From Heyndrickxia camelliae (GTDB lineage: Bacteria > Bacillota > Bacilli > Bacillales > Bacillaceae_C), in assembly GCF_002844575.1 (NCBI RefSeq), contig NZ_PIQO01000003.1, positions 186,001 through 250,000 on the forward strand: 64,000 bases of DNA. The letters run 5' to 3'. The notes below the pieces were generated by a model. It did no database searches. It saw nothing but the letters and a program-made list of their open reading frames with translations, and was not told the origin of the DNA. Shown here piece by piece: positions 9,387 to 19,543 of this stretch (the first letter of the stretch is position 1; every line of letters starts with the position of its first letter). The position numbers and the translations under genes are program-made.

Positions 9387-11030
9387 TTATACCTCTTTCT
9401 CTTTTTCTTTCTCTTTCTTTCCCTCTTGTTGATCCTTTGGCACTGGAAGGCCAGTACCATCTAATATCGCCGCTAACTCTTTTTTAATTCCGTAATAATT
9501 TTTGTTTGTATGAGCTGCTATTAGAACATTTCCTTCTTTTCTTTGCAGCCAAATCCTTCGGTGATTCCAATAAGCCCCTTGAATAACTCCTATCATAAAG
9601 ATAGCACCACCAACTGCCAAAATCCATAAAGTTAAATCTTTATGAACCGTTAAAGCGGAAACATTTCTTGTCTCGATACCAGCAAACGACATCTTATAAT
9701 CATTATTACCGAGTGGCTCTACATTTTGTCTGATTGCAACAAAGCTTACTTCGCCTTTTGGATGTTCTGGTGAATACATTCTAAATAAAAACGCTGGGTT
9801 ATCTGGAATTGGTGAACTTGATTGCGGTTCTCCATCCTTTGCAAAGCCTGTAAAATTAGGATAATACCCGATTAATTTTACTTTATATCCTTTTTGAAGA
9901 TCATAAACATCTTTTGGATTGAACAGATCTATTTTCACTTGACCAAATGTCTTTTTGGTCTTTTTATTCTCTAATTGCAAGGTCATGGTCTTTAACTCAT
10001 TGGGTTTATAGTCCATTTGATAAACCGAATAATGCGCAAATTCCAATGGATGATTCACTTTTATTTCATCATCTTTTACCTTCGCTAATTTACCTGATTC
10101 CCCAGGGAGTGCACCTTCTTTACGTTTATACAATGTGACATTTGTTTGAAAGTTTTTGGCTACAGTCCCAACTCTGTCTAGTGCTTGATTAAAGGCTTCA
10201 TTATCTTTTCCCTTTTGATATGTATCCAAAATAAATTTGTTGTTTTTCAATAAGTACTTTTCATGTGTACCAGGAATTACCTTCGTTTCACCCTCACGTA
10301 TCCATAGCAGTTCATCCACATACATTCCTGGAACAAAGCGAAGCATAGCCCCAATTAGAAATATAATAAGTCCAATGTGATTTACGTATGGACCCCATCT
10401 GGAAAAACGATTCTTTTCCGCGAATAAATTCCCGTTTTCTTCTTTAACACGGTAATGTTTCTCTTTTAATCTTTCCTTAACCTTTGCAAACGATTGATCT
10501 CCCGTTATGGCAGCATCAATATAAAGCCGTTGACGCTTCATAAAGCCCTCATGCCTTGTAACACGCTGATTTTTCAAAGCTCTGTGAAGCGGAATAAATC
10601 GATCCAAACTACATATAACCAGCGAAACACCGATTGCTGCTATTAGTAATAAATACCACCAAGAGCCGTATAAATCCTCAAACCCTAATTTATACCATAG
10701 CTGGCCAACCCATCCGTACTCCTTATGATAATATTCTTCAGGAGTAAGGTTTGTAGGCAGCATATCCTTTTGCGGAAAGATGGTTCCTAAAGAGGAAGCA
10801 ACTAATGTAAGGACTATTAGCCACACTCCAACTTTTACAGAAGAAAAGAAATTCCATATTTTATCTATAATTGTTTTATTATAAGTTTGGGAACGTCTTG
10901 CACTTCCTTCATAGCGCATATCGTGCAGCTTTTCCTTTTGCGCATTCTCCGTTAGCGCTTTCCCACAGGATTCACAAAGAATAGTGCCAACTGGATTGAC
11001 GTGTCCGCACTCACATTTCATGTCATTCAT
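9387..11030 (-). CDS. resB: Cytochrome c biogenesis protein ResB
   Basis: A 547-residue membrane protein. The N-terminal 25 residues carry a small zinc-ribbon-like motif (CECGHVNPVGTILCESCGK), followed by transmembrane helices near 75, 130 and 215, a large extracytoplasmic domain, and a last helix near 475. The C-terminal tail is rich in Lys/Glu. It is the partner of ResC in system II cytochrome c maturation. AAGGAG lies eight bases before the ATG. The N-terminal ribbon is, to my knowledge, usual in bacillar ResB. Confidence 0.95.
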   Translation of the reverse strand: MNDMKCECGHVNPVGTILCESCGKALTENAQKEKLHDMRYEGSARRSQTYNKTIIDKIWNFFSSVKVGVWLIVLTLVASSLGTIFPQKDMLPTNLTPEEYYHKEYGWVGQLWYKLGFEDLYGSWWYLLLIAAIGVSLVICSLDRFIPLHRALKNQRVTRHEGFMKRQRLYIDAAITGDQSFAKVKERLKEKHYRVKEENGNLFAEKNRFSRWGPYVNHIGLIIFLIGAMLRFVPGMYVDELLWIREGETKVIPGTHEKYLLKNNKFILDTYQKGKDNEAFNQALDRVGTVAKNFQTNVTLYKRKEGALPGESGKLAKVKDDEIKVNHPLEFAHYSVYQMDYKPNELKTMTLQLENKKTKKTFGQVKIDLFNPKDVYDLQKGYKVKLIGYYPNFTGFAKDGEPQSSSPIPDNPAFLFRMYSPEHPKGEVSFVAIRQNVEPLGNNDYKMSFAGIETRNVSALTVHKDLTLWILAVGGAIFMIGVIQGAYWNHRRIWLQRKEGNVLIAAHTNKNYYGIKKELAAILDGTGLPVPKDQQEGKKEKEKEKEV

Positions 11031-11047
11031 ATGTAAAACTCCTTAGG

Positions 11048-11587
11048 TTAAGGTTTAATACTTTCCATAAACCCTTTAAAATCATTTTTCGTTAAATTTG
11101 CGTTACCAACAATCACTTTTTTTACCTTTCCATCAGGACCAATCAGAACGGAATGCGGCAAATCATCTACTCCATAAACACTTTGCACATCCCTGTCCTT
11201 ATCGATTAAGATTGGAAAAGATAATTTATATTGCTTGACAAATTTGTTAACGATAAATTTTGCTTCCCCTACATCTACTGCCAGTATTTCAACGCCTTTG
11301 TTCTTGTATGATTTATAGACATCATCCATGTAGGGCATTTCTGATTTACATGGCGGGCAATAAGTTCCCCAGAAGTTTAAAAATACACCCTTCCCCTTAT
11401 AATCCGAAAGTCGATGTGTATTGCCCTGCATATCCTTTAGCACAAAATCTGGGGCTTTATCTCCAACATTAATCTTTCCTTGATTATCTTTGTTCAGATT
11501 TGCATACAATGTATAGCCAACCGCTGCTAATAAAATAATTAAAATTGCTGTCCGTATGTATAATCTTTGCTTTTTTTTCTGAGACAC
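11048..11587 (-). CDS. resA: Thiol-disulfide oxidoreductase ResA
   Basis: A membrane-anchored thioredoxin-fold reductant of 179 residues. One transmembrane anchor near residues 8-30 is followed by a TlpA-like domain with active site C77-P-P-C80 in NFWGTYCPPCKSEMP and the cis-proline region DDLPHSVLI. It reduces the CXXCH cysteines of apocytochrome c before haem attachment by ResBC. The GTG start was chosen because GGAGG lies eight bases before it and because it gives the usual family length; an upstream in-frame TTG would add five residues. The active-site dipeptide here is Pro-Pro, whereas B. subtilis ResA, as I recall, has Glu-Pro. Confidence 0.95.
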   Translation of the reverse strand: MSQKKKQRLYIRTAILIILLAAVGYTLYANLNKDNQGKINVGDKAPDFVLKDMQGNTHRLSDYKGKGVFLNFWGTYCPPCKSEMPYMDDVYKSYKNKGVEILAVDVGEAKFIVNKFVKQYKLSFPILIDKDRDVQSVYGVDDLPHSVLIGPDGKVKKVIVGNANLTKNDFKGFMESIKP

Positions 11588-11690
11588 TCTTGCAACCTCC
11601 AATCTGTAAAACGGTCACATACTATGCCCTTCATTATATCATTTTCTGAACAATAGCTAAAAAACATATTTGAAGGTTATGTGAACCTTT

Positions 11691-12422
11691 TTAAATACCG
11701 CTTCCGCTCTCTGCCATGGCCCGCAATTGTTTCACCTCATGCGGAGTTAATTCGCGAATTTCACCGGCATTTATTCCGCTTAAGGTTAAAAATGCAAACC
11801 TTTCACGCCTTAACTTCATTACTGGATGCCCTATAGCTTCAAGCATTCTCCTCACTTGACGATTCCTTCCCTCATGTATTGTTAATTCAATAATCGATTT
11901 TTGCTTTTTCTTATCAAATGAGAGCATCTTTACTTTTGCTGGGGCGGTTTTCCCATCTTCAAGATGGATCCCTTTTTCTAATTGCTTCAATGCCATTTTC
12001 GTTGGAATCCCCTGTACTTTTGCTACATACGTCTTATTTATTTCATAGCGTGGGTGCATAAGCAAATTAGCAAATTCCCCATCGTTCGTTAATAATAACA
12101 AACCCGATGTGTCATAATCCAAACGCCCGATTGGATAGACCCTTTCCTTAATGGCAGGGAGAAAATCTGTCACTACCTTTCTGCCTTTATCGTCTGATAC
12201 TGCCGAAATTACACCCCTTGGTTTATAAAATAGTAAATAAACCTTTTCCTCTTTTTCTAGTGGTATCCCTTCCACCTCAATTTTATCGGTTGCAGATACC
12301 TTTGTGCCAAGCTCTGTTACCACTTTTCCATTTACTTTCACTTTTCCCTCTATAATTAATCCTTCAGCCTTACGGCGGGACGCAACACCTGCTTGTGCAA
12401 TTACCTTTTGCAGCCTTTCCAT
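11691..12422 (-). CDS. rluB: 23S rRNA pseudouridine synthase RluB family
   Basis: An RNA-modifying enzyme of 243 residues. The S4 RNA-binding domain is at the N-terminus (RLQKVIAQAGVASRRKAE) and the catalytic domain has the family signature GRLDYDTSGLLLLTNDG with the nucleophilic Asp. The C-terminal HEGRNRQVRRM block is typical of RluB/RsuA. It isomerises uridines in large-subunit rRNA. The ATG follows GAGGTGA by five bases; an in-frame GTG nine bases upstream lies inside that binding site. It sits between resA and spmB, as in B. subtilis. Confidence 0.93.
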   Translation of the reverse strand: MERLQKVIAQAGVASRRKAEGLIIEGKVKVNGKVVTELGTKVSATDKIEVEGIPLEKEEKVYLLFYKPRGVISAVSDDKGRKVVTDFLPAIKERVYPIGRLDYDTSGLLLLTNDGEFANLLMHPRYEINKTYVAKVQGIPTKMALKQLEKGIHLEDGKTAPAKVKMLSFDKKKQKSIIELTIHEGRNRQVRRMLEAIGHPVMKLRRERFAFLTLSGINAGEIRELTPHEVKQLRAMAESGSGI

Positions 12423-12675
12423 TATCTTCACCTCAAATTATTTACTTATCAATGGCTTTTTCCTTCTACTTTGTTGCTAATTCAACCAAACATCCTTGCA
12501 GCCCCTTGAATGGAATACTATCTTATGAAAGCTGCACCGACACTTGATTGATAAGCTTTTTTACACAAAGTTTGAAAAGGAACAATGAATACGAAAACAG
12601 CCATGTCCTTTATGAATTATTACATATGAACAGAAAAAAGCAAAGAAACTATTCTTTTTCAGTCTACCCTTTTCA

Positions 12676-12711
12676 GACAAAATAAAAAACTAGCTGTAAA
12701 ATAGCTAGTTT
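12676..12711 (-). terminator. Terminator of the dacB-spmA-spmB operon
   Basis: Stem AAACTAGCT/AGCTAGTTT with a seven-base loop, followed on the minus strand by TTTATTTTG. It starts a few bases after the spmB stop. Confidence 0.88.
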
Positions 12712-12715
12712 GTTT

Positions 12716-13246
12716 TTATCCGAACATTAAAGAAACGATAATAATAGCTGCAGCAATTCCAACTAAGTCGGCCAGAAGCCCAACTTTTAATGCATCCCCC
12801 ATTTTCTTAATCCCGACCGCTCCAAAATAGACTGTTAACACATATAGAGTTGTATCCGTACTTCCCTGGATTGTAGAGGCAAGTCTTCCGATATATGAAT
12901 CAGGATGATGAACAGATAAGATATCACTCATTAATCCTAATGCAGCATTTCCGGATATCGGTCTTATCAATGCAAGTGGAACAATTTCTGTTGGCACACC
13001 CAACCAATCAAGCAGCGGCCGCAAAAATTGGACAAAAAAATCAAGTGCACCAGATTCTCGGAAAACGGTAATGGCTACAAGCATCCCTACCAAAAAAGGG
13101 ATGATGGATACGGCGATTTTAATTCCTTCCTTGCCACCTTCCACAAAAGCTTCATATGCAGGAATCTTCTTCCAAACGCTATATAGTAAAATGAACCCTA
13201 TTAATAAAGGGATGATCCATATCGAAACTAGCGATATCCATTGCAT
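12716..13246 (-). CDS. spmB: Spore maturation protein SpmB
   Basis: A membrane protein of about 176 residues with four to five hydrophobic helices, of the SpmA/SpmB nucleoside-recognition-like (Gate) family. With SpmA it is needed for spore core dehydration and heat resistance in B. subtilis. The reading frame can start at a GTG that overlaps the spmA stop (GTGA). The ATG nine bases later has AGGGGTG at a better distance and fits the family N-terminus. Confidence 0.92.
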   Translation of the reverse strand: MQWISLVSIWIIPLLIGFILLYSVWKKIPAYEAFVEGGKEGIKIAVSIIPFLVGMLVAITVFRESGALDFFVQFLRPLLDWLGVPTEIVPLALIRPISGNAALGLMSDILSVHHPDSYIGRLASTIQGSTDTTLYVLTVYFGAVGIKKMGDALKVGLLADLVGIAAAIIIVSLMFG

Positions 13247-13251
13247 TTTTT

Positions 13252-13839
13252 TCACCCCTTACGCGTTCTTTTATAATGATAGTAACGATCAATTAATATA
13301 GCAGCGATTGTCGCAATGAATGTAGCGATTAAAGTGGGACCTACAATTTCTGTTGGAGATGCAGATCGATAGTTCATTCTAATGGCAATAACCGTAGTCG
13401 GCACAAGCGTCAGCCCAGAGGTATTCAAGGCTAAAAAAGTAATCATCGATCTGCTTGCCACTGGTTTTCCGCCATTTAATTCCTTCAACTGTTCCATCGC
13501 TTTTATCCCTAATGGAGTAGCTGCATTTCCAAGCCCAAACATATTTGCCATAATATTAGATACAATATACCCTAGGGCAGGATGGTCTTCCGGAACTTCT
13601 GGAAATAACTTTTTAATAATAGGATGAAACAACCGAGACAACTTATCTAATAATCCGGATTCTTGAGCAATCCTCATAATTCCTAACCAAAATACTAAAA
13701 TACTTATAAGTCCGATACATAATGTTACCGCCTCGTTCGCAGAATGAAAAATCGCCTCATTGACAGCCTTCATTTTCCCATTCACAGCTGCAAAAATTAG
13801 TCCGATGATGGTCATTCCTATCCAAATATAATTAACCAT
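13252..13839 (-). CDS. spmA: Spore maturation protein SpmA
   Basis: A 195-residue polytopic membrane protein of the same Gate-domain family as SpmB (GLGNAATPLGIKAMEQL, then FLALNTSGLTLVPTTVIAIR). It overlaps dacB by eight bases upstream and spmB downstream, so the three are one translational unit. Loss of SpmA/B or DacB in B. subtilis gives spores with a wetter core or altered cortex, which fits their co-transcription. Confidence 0.93.
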   Translation of the reverse strand: MVNYIWIGMTIIGLIFAAVNGKMKAVNEAIFHSANEAVTLCIGLISILVFWLGIMRIAQESGLLDKLSRLFHPIIKKLFPEVPEDHPALGYIVSNIMANMFGLGNAATPLGIKAMEQLKELNGGKPVASRSMITFLALNTSGLTLVPTTVIAIRMNYRSASPTEIVGPTLIATFIATIAAILIDRYYHYKRTRKG

Positions 13840-14950
13840 TTGTTTTCACACCCATTTGGATTAAAAATACGTGCAAGAATTCTTTAATCCAACCTTCTTT
13901 CGCTTTTTTATTTGAAGCATGATAATAAATTGGCACCGTACGTATCTGGGTATTATTTAAATAAATAACAGCCTTTCCAACTATGTCAGGAATTTTTTCA
14001 TTATCCTTCCAGCTTTTACTCGGTTTCATTAATTTATATTCAATCTCTACTGCGTTTCTTTCTTGCTTCGTTAATGGATAATCTACCTCATGTTTAATAT
14101 ATACATTGTTTTTTAAGTATTTATTTTTAATAGCAGAAATTTTACCTTGCTTCAAAATGACAGTAGAATCAAAATTCTTAAATCCGTATTCGAACATGGA
14201 TATATGGTCATTCCAGTCGTCTGGATCATTCAAAGTAACGGCGATAAGATTTTCACCGTTCTTTGAGGCAGTTGTAACAAGTGTACGTTTGGCAAGTTTC
14301 GTAAAACCAGTTTTACCTCCGGTACAGTATTTGTATTTTTCTGTTAGAAGGCGGTTTTTATTTCTCCAGCCTTTATAAAATTTTGTTCCGGATATTTTTT
14401 GATAGGTTTTATTTTGCATGGCATATCTTGTCAGCAAAGCCATATCATAAGCAGTGGAAAAATGATCCATCTTGCTGTTATCCAGACCATTAGGATTGGA
14501 AAAATGTGTATTATTCATTCCGATTTCCTTTGCCTTTTGATTCATTAAAAATACAAAACCTTCTATACTTCCACCAACAGTTTCAGCAATAGCATTCGCT
14601 GCATCATTGCCTGATCTGAGCATCAAACCATAAACTAAATCCTCAAGCTTGATTTTATCTCCCGGCTTTAAATAAATCGAAGAACCTTCCGTACGGACAG
14701 CTCTATCGCTAACGGTGACTGTTTTATTTAATTTACCTGATTCTATCGCTAGTATAGCTGTCATGATTTTTGTGATAGAGGCAATTCTGCTAACCTCATT
14801 CGCATTTTTTTCATACAGGATTCTTCCGCTGTCTTGATCCATTAATATAGCACTCCTAGCACCTGCTGCTCCTGTAACGGCGGAAGTGCGCGGAGGAAAA
14901 ACGGTTAAAATAAGGACAATAACAACAAGAAGGAATATGACTCTTTTCAT
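13832..14950 (-). CDS. dacB: Sporulation D-Ala-D-Ala carboxypeptidase DacB (PBP5*)
   Basis: A 372-residue exported S11 serine peptidase. A signal peptide covers about residues 1-24, followed by the three penicillin-binding motifs: SITK (nucleophile Ser), SGNDAANAI, and KTG in YCTGGKTGFTK. The C-terminal domain has the all-beta character of PBP5 proteins. It trims stem peptides of spore cortex to set cross-linking. First gene of the dacB-spmA-spmB operon. I see no convincing sigma-E promoter in the 190 bases upstream, although one would be expected. Confidence 0.94.
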   Translation of the reverse strand: MKRVIFLLVVIVLILTVFPPRTSAVTGAAGARSAILMDQDSGRILYEKNANEVSRIASITKIMTAILAIESGKLNKTVTVSDRAVRTEGSSIYLKPGDKIKLEDLVYGLMLRSGNDAANAIAETVGGSIEGFVFLMNQKAKEIGMNNTHFSNPNGLDNSKMDHFSTAYDMALLTRYAMQNKTYQKISGTKFYKGWRNKNRLLTEKYKYCTGGKTGFTKLAKRTLVTTASKNGENLIAVTLNDPDDWNDHISMFEYGFKNFDSTVILKQGKISAIKNKYLKNNVYIKHEVDYPLTKQERNAVEIEYKLMKPSKSWKDNEKIPDIVGKAVIYLNNTQIRTVPIYYHASNKKAKEGWIKEFLHVFLIQMGVKTNG

Positions 14951-15074
14951 GAATGTGCCCCTCTTCCTATAATCTTTAATACCATTCCAGATAACTCTTG
15001 TAAAAAAATTCTTTGTACAAGTCTATGCTGGACAAGGAAGATTATGATATGAAATTAAGGTCATGGAAAAGTGG

Positions 15075-15122
15075 CAAAAAAAAGATGCCTTATAAGCATA
15101 GCGGCACTTATAAAGCATCTTT
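15075..15122 (-). terminator. Terminator after scpB
   Basis: AAGATGC plus TTATAAG pair with CTTATAA plus GCATCTT (about 14 bp with a bulge), followed by eight T on the minus strand. It ends the scpA-scpB operon ahead of dacB. Confidence 0.88.
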
Positions 15123-15139
15123 GCAACGTTGAACCATTA

Positions 15140-15724
15140 TTAATCTAATGTTTCTTGAAACTTTTCAAAAAATAAATCAGCATCCTCTTGTGGAAAATCA
15201 TCCTCTACTTTTTCCGGAAGGGGAGGTAGTTCTTTTAAATCCTTTAAACCAAAGTAATCTAAAAATTCCTTTGTCGTTCCATATAAAATGGCTCTGCCAG
15301 TTCCATTTGCACGCCCCACATCTTTTATCAAACCTTTGGAAAGCAGTGTTTGCAATGGGCGTTCTGTTTTAACGCCCCGTATATCCTCAATTTCCAGCCT
15401 AGTAATCGGCTGTTTGTAGGATATGATTGCTAAAGTCTCCAAAGCGGCTTGTGATAGTGTATGCATTCCAGGAGACTCCACAAGTCTTTTTAAATAGATA
15501 GAATGTTCTTTTTTAGTTGCCAATTGAAAGGTATCGGCAACCTCTATTAATGTAATCCCACGATTAGGATTTTGCTCATACTCCTCTTTCAACATTTCTA
15601 TTAATTCAACCGCTTGAAAGTCTTCAATTTCCAAAACAGTCTTAATTTGTTTTAACGAAAGTCCTTCATCACCAGCAGCAAATAGCAAGCTTTCAAGAAT
15701 CCCGAGCCAATTTACGATTTCCAT
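15140..15724 (-). CDS. scpB: Segregation and condensation protein ScpB
   Basis: A kleisin-associated protein of 194 residues with two winged-helix domains ([17 protein letters not shown], then [30 protein letters not shown]). It forms the SMC-ScpA-ScpB condensin that organises and segregates replicated origins. The acidic C-terminal tail is typical. The gene abuts scpA with no gap, implying coupling. Confidence 0.95.
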   Translation of the reverse strand: MEIVNWLGILESLLFAAGDEGLSLKQIKTVLEIEDFQAVELIEMLKEEYEQNPNRGITLIEVADTFQLATKKEHSIYLKRLVESPGMHTLSQAALETLAIISYKQPITRLEIEDIRGVKTERPLQTLLSKGLIKDVGRANGTGRAILYGTTKEFLDYFGLKDLKELPPLPEKVEDDFPQEDADLFFEKFQETLD

Positions 15725-16474
15725 TCAGTTCACTCCTTTTTGCCGTGATATAAAAATTTCTTGGAAATTTCCTTCCTGTTCAACAAATACTTCATTTCGT
15801 TTCATAAGTTCAAGGATAGCCAGAAAGGTAACAACAATATGATCTTTATTGGGAAATGGAAATAAAGAAGTGAAGCTTCTTTTACCAGAAGAAATAGACA
15901 CTTCTCTTAAGATTTCATCCATTCGCTTCTCAATGGATATTTCTTGGCGCGTTATTTTTGTTGATAATGGCTTTTGCAATTTTTTTCTTCTTAATAGCTT
16001 ATTTAAAGCACCAATCATATCATATACAGATATATCCATGTCCAATTTATCCGGCTGGATATCTTTCATATATTCCGTTAAATCGATCGGAGGTTTCGTA
16101 AACATCTGACTCCGATCTTCTTCCAAATGTTTCAACTCCAATGCCGCTTCTTTATATTTCTTATATTCAATAAGTTTTTCTACCAGATCGTCACGAGGAT
16201 CCTGTTCTTCAAATTCAAAATCCTCTTCCAGTAATTCTTCATTCTGTTGAGGAAGCAACATTCTACTCTTGATTGCCAAGAGTGTTGCGGCCATTACTAA
16301 ATATTCGCTTGCTACATCAAGCTCCAATACTTTCATTGCATGAACATATATTAAGTATTGCTCTGTTATTTCCGCCATAGGAATATCATAAATATCTATT
16401 TCCAAACGATTAATTAAATGGAGTAGAAGATCTAAAGGACCTTCAAAAGCCTCTATTTTCACATTGTATTCCAT
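15725..16474 (-). CDS. scpA: Segregation and condensation protein ScpA
   Basis: The kleisin subunit of the SMC complex, 249 residues. The N-terminal SMC-neck-binding helix bundle begins at FEGPLDLLLHLINRLEIDIYD, the middle is acidic and flexible (residues about 85-125), and the C-terminal winged helix begins near FLAILELMKRNEVFVEQ. An in-frame TTG just before the ATG is possible. It bridges SMC head domains and binds ScpB, encoded directly downstream. Confidence 0.96.
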   Translation of the reverse strand: MEYNVKIEAFEGPLDLLLHLINRLEIDIYDIPMAEITEQYLIYVHAMKVLELDVASEYLVMAATLLAIKSRMLLPQQNEELLEEDFEFEEQDPRDDLVEKLIEYKKYKEAALELKHLEEDRSQMFTKPPIDLTEYMKDIQPDKLDMDISVYDMIGALNKLLRRKKLQKPLSTKITRQEISIEKRMDEILREVSISSGKRSFTSLFPFPNKDHIVVTFLAILELMKRNEVFVEQEGNFQEIFISRQKGVN

Positions 16475-16729
16475 CAAATCACCAATTCCGATTTCTCCAA
16501 AACTTTATCATATCTTCATTTTTGAACATTATTTATAAGGTTTCTGCTTTTTAAGTATAGAGGATATTGGCTTCTAGGGAAACAAAAAATTATTTTCTGA
16601 CAATTACTATTCCCACGTATGTGAAATTGTCCCAATATAATTCTCCTTCAAATTAGGCTTAGGCCTATACAAACCATACTATGCAATCATAGTATACATC
16701 GAACAAAACTATTTTAGGAGGTTATATAA

Positions 16730-16822
16730 ATGGCCGATGGATTCGGATACGGCGGCGGCTTTGCGTTAATTGTTGTTTTATTTATTTTGTTAATAATTGT
16801 TGGTAGTGCTTATATCTACTAG
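16730..16822 (+). CDS. YjcZ-like glycine-rich membrane miniprotein
   Basis: A 30-residue reading frame starting MADGFGYGGGFALIVVLF, followed by one hydrophobic helix and ending AYIY. A strong TTTTAGGAGG lies nine bases upstream. The Gly/Tyr/Phe-rich head plus one helix is the pattern of the YjcZ family of sporulation miniproteins. The leader contains CATAGTATA (16691-16699 region), which fits a sigma-K -10 (CATANNNTA), but the -35 is unclear. Too short for a firm homology call. Confidence 0.72.
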   Translation: MADGFGYGGGFALIVVLFILLIIVGSAYIY

Positions 16823-16844
16823 GCCTTTAAAGTTTTAAAAAGAG

Positions 16845-16880
16845 AAAGAGAAATTGGTTCTAAACCGATTTCTCTTTTTG
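16845..16880 (+). terminator. Terminator after the YjcZ-like gene
   Basis: AAAGAGAAAT and ATTTCTCTTT form the outer stem, with GGT/ACC inside, followed by TTTTTG on the + strand. Confidence 0.82.
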
Positions 16881-16969
16881 TTAATACGCAATTCTCTCCC
16901 CTCCTTCAAACAAATACATTTACTTTATGCTAAAATTTATCTAGTTTGAATTAGAGAGGAGTACCTTTT

Positions 16970-17449
16970 TTGAAAGTTCCAAAAGCATATATAGATTTTT
17001 TAATACATTTTCACGGAGACCGAGACTATTTCGAGTGTCATGAGATTTTGGAGCACTATTGGAAACAAACAGAACCTGATAATCGAAGTTCTGTTTGGGT
17101 TGGATTTATTCAATTAGCAGTTGCACAATACCATTATAGACGCAAAAATGATATTGGAGCTAAAAAATTAGTAAAAAAATCCATAGAAATTCTTAAACAA
17201 AGAAGCATAGAACTAACGAATCTTGGAATCGATACAATTAAATTTTATATGTTATTAGAAGGCTTACAAACTTCATATGAAAATGGCGATGTATATAAAA
17301 ATATTAATTTGCCTATAACCAATCCACATATATTAAGTATGTGCAAAAAAGAATGTGGTAATTTAGGTTTAGAATGGTGCAGTGACGATGAGATTATTCC
17401 TGATTTCATACTCCATCGTCATCTTCATAAAAACCATAAAAAAAATTAA
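16970..17449 (+). CDS. ypuF: YpuF family DUF309 protein
   Basis: A 159-residue soluble protein whose N-terminal two thirds are the DUF309 helical domain: HGDRDYFECHEILEHYWK and WVGFIQLAVAQYHYRRKN. The conserved Glu/His residues in the first block suggest a metal or ligand site, but no activity is known. Translation starts at TTG, with GAGAGGAG about nine bases upstream; no ATG is in frame nearby. It lies between scpA and ribT as in B. subtilis, but here transcribed rightwards. Confidence 0.85.
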   Translation: MKVPKAYIDFLIHFHGDRDYFECHEILEHYWKQTEPDNRSSVWVGFIQLAVAQYHYRRKNDIGAKKLVKKSIEILKQRSIELTNLGIDTIKFYMLLEGLQTSYENGDVYKNINLPITNPHILSMCKKECGNLGLEWCSDDEIIPDFILHRHLHKNHKKN

Positions 17450-17499
17450 CATTCAATTGCTTCTGCAATAAATGAACAAGACTGACATATATTTATACA

Positions 17500-17911
<412 letters not shown>

Positions 17912-18017
17912 TTACCATTATGAACAAATTGTCATAAAAGTAAACCTACCAGAGTTACTGTACATTATAAACGATTCCTATCATACTAGAATCCTATAAA
18001 ATATTCAAGACAGTTCG

Positions 18018-18110
18018 TTACTTATTTACCAGAAAAAACCAATAGTACAATCCCCATCCTAATGCAATTATGCAAATGATGATGAATAACAATATGTTAT
18101 TTTTCTTCAA
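18018..18110 (-). CDS. Putative 30-residue membrane miniprotein
   Basis: A TTG-started frame encoding MKKNNILLFIIICIIALG and ending in an aromatic WFFLVNK. It has a charged N-terminus and one hydrophobic helix. GGGAGTG lies about nine bases upstream. I recognise no family. It could be a real single-pass miniprotein or chance; the binding site and positive-inside topology support it. Confidence 0.45.
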   Translation of the reverse strand: MKKNNILLFIIICIIALGWGLYYWFFLVNK

Positions 18111-18214
18111 ATTATTACACTCCCAACACCATATTAGCACTATTAATGAACATAATTTATTATGATTCACTTGTCAATATAGTGTATGGTGTTAATGCAA
18201 TAGATAAATTACAA

Positions 18215-19543
18215 TTAAAGAGTTTCTACAATGGAACGCTCTTTTAAAGGAAGATCTAAGCGAATGATATCTTCATATGTTTCTCTTTTGATAACTAATT
18301 GATCCTTTCCCCCCTCTACAAATACAACAGGTGGTCTAGGAATGCGATTATAGTTATTCGCCATGGAATAGCCGTATGCTCCTGTACAGAAGACTGCAAG
18401 CAAATCGGAACTGTCCGTTTTTGGCAATGGCAAATCCCATATAAGCATATCTCCAGATTCACAGCATTTTCCAGCTATTGATACGGTTTCCTCTACTTTA
18501 TCATTCGGTCGATTTGCAAGGACGGCTTCATATTTCGCCTCATATAGTGCAGGACGTATATTATCGCTCATTCCTCCATCAACAGCTATATACTTTCTAA
18601 CATTCGGTACTTCCTTACTTGATCCGACACTGTACAAGGTTGTTCCCGCTTCTCCAACAAGTGATCTGCCGGGTTCAATCCATATTTCTGGCATTTGTAA
18701 ACCAAGTTGACGAGTCTGTTCCTGTACTTCACGAATAATTTCATTGACATAAACTGAAGGAGATAAAGGTGCATCATCATCTGTATATCGGATACCAAAG
18801 CCGCCACCTAAATTTAATACTTTAGGGAAATAAGAAAGGTTTTCATTCCATTCTGCTAATTTTTGTATAATCTTCTTTGCAGCTAATACAAATCCTGTTG
18901 TTTCAAAGATTTGCGACCCAATATGACAATGAATCCCTAAAACCTCTAAGTATTCAGAAGATAGTGCTCTTTGTAATGCAGCATCCGCCTGACCATTTTG
19001 TAAATCAAAACCGAACTTTGAATCTTCTTGCCCAGTTAGGATATAGTCATGGGTATGTGCCTCAATACCAGGTGTAACCCTTAATAGTATGGAAATATTC
19101 TGTTTCTTCCCCTTACACAACTGTTCCAGCATCTCAAGTTCGTAAAAATTGTCCACTACAATACAACCTATTTTATAATGTAGGGCCATTTCTAATTCTT
19201 CCTTACTTTTGTTATTGCCGTGAAAATGAATTCTTTCGGTAGGAAAATTAGCTGCTATTGCAGTATATAACTCTCCTCCTGAAACAACATCCAGCGATAA
19301 GCCTTCTTCATTAACCAGATTTAACATTGCTATTGATGAAAAAGCTTTACTGGCATACGCTACTTGTGCCTTAACAGCTAATTTTTCAAAAGTGTTTTTA
19401 AATCCTCTTGCCCGATTTCTGATCAATTCAACATCATATACATATAAAGGGGTACCATACTTTTCTACTAATTCGATGGTATCAACCCCACCAATTTCAA
19501 GATGGCCTTTTTTATTCACTTTTGATGTTCCATGAAAATACAT
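18215..19543 (-). CDS. lysA: Diaminopimelate decarboxylase LysA
   Basis: A fold-III PLP decarboxylase of 442 residues that makes L-lysine from meso-diaminopimelate, the last step of lysine synthesis. The PLP lysine lies in AYASKAFSS, the glycine loop in GGGFGIRYT, HCHIGSQI is present, and the dimer-shared active-site Cys is in CCESGD. An upstream reading adds 12 residues, but the ATG at MYFHGTSK has GAGGGAAAGG close by. No lysine riboswitch is visible in the leader. Neighbour of spoVAF as in B. subtilis. Confidence 0.96.
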   Translation of the reverse strand: MYFHGTSKVNKKGHLEIGGVDTIELVEKYGTPLYVYDVELIRNRARGFKNTFEKLAVKAQVAYASKAFSSIAMLNLVNEEGLSLDVVSGGELYTAIAANFPTERIHFHGNNKSKEELEMALHYKIGCIVVDNFYELEMLEQLCKGKKQNISILLRVTPGIEAHTHDYILTGQEDSKFGFDLQNGQADAALQRALSSEYLEVLGIHCHIGSQIFETTGFVLAAKKIIQKLAEWNENLSYFPKVLNLGGGFGIRYTDDDAPLSPSVYVNEIIREVQEQTRQLGLQMPEIWIEPGRSLVGEAGTTLYSVGSSKEVPNVRKYIAVDGGMSDNIRPALYEAKYEAVLANRPNDKVEETVSIAGKCCESGDMLIWDLPLPKTDSSDLLAVFCTGAYGYSMANNYNRIPRPPVVFVEGGKDQLVIKRETYEDIIRLDLPLKERSIVETL

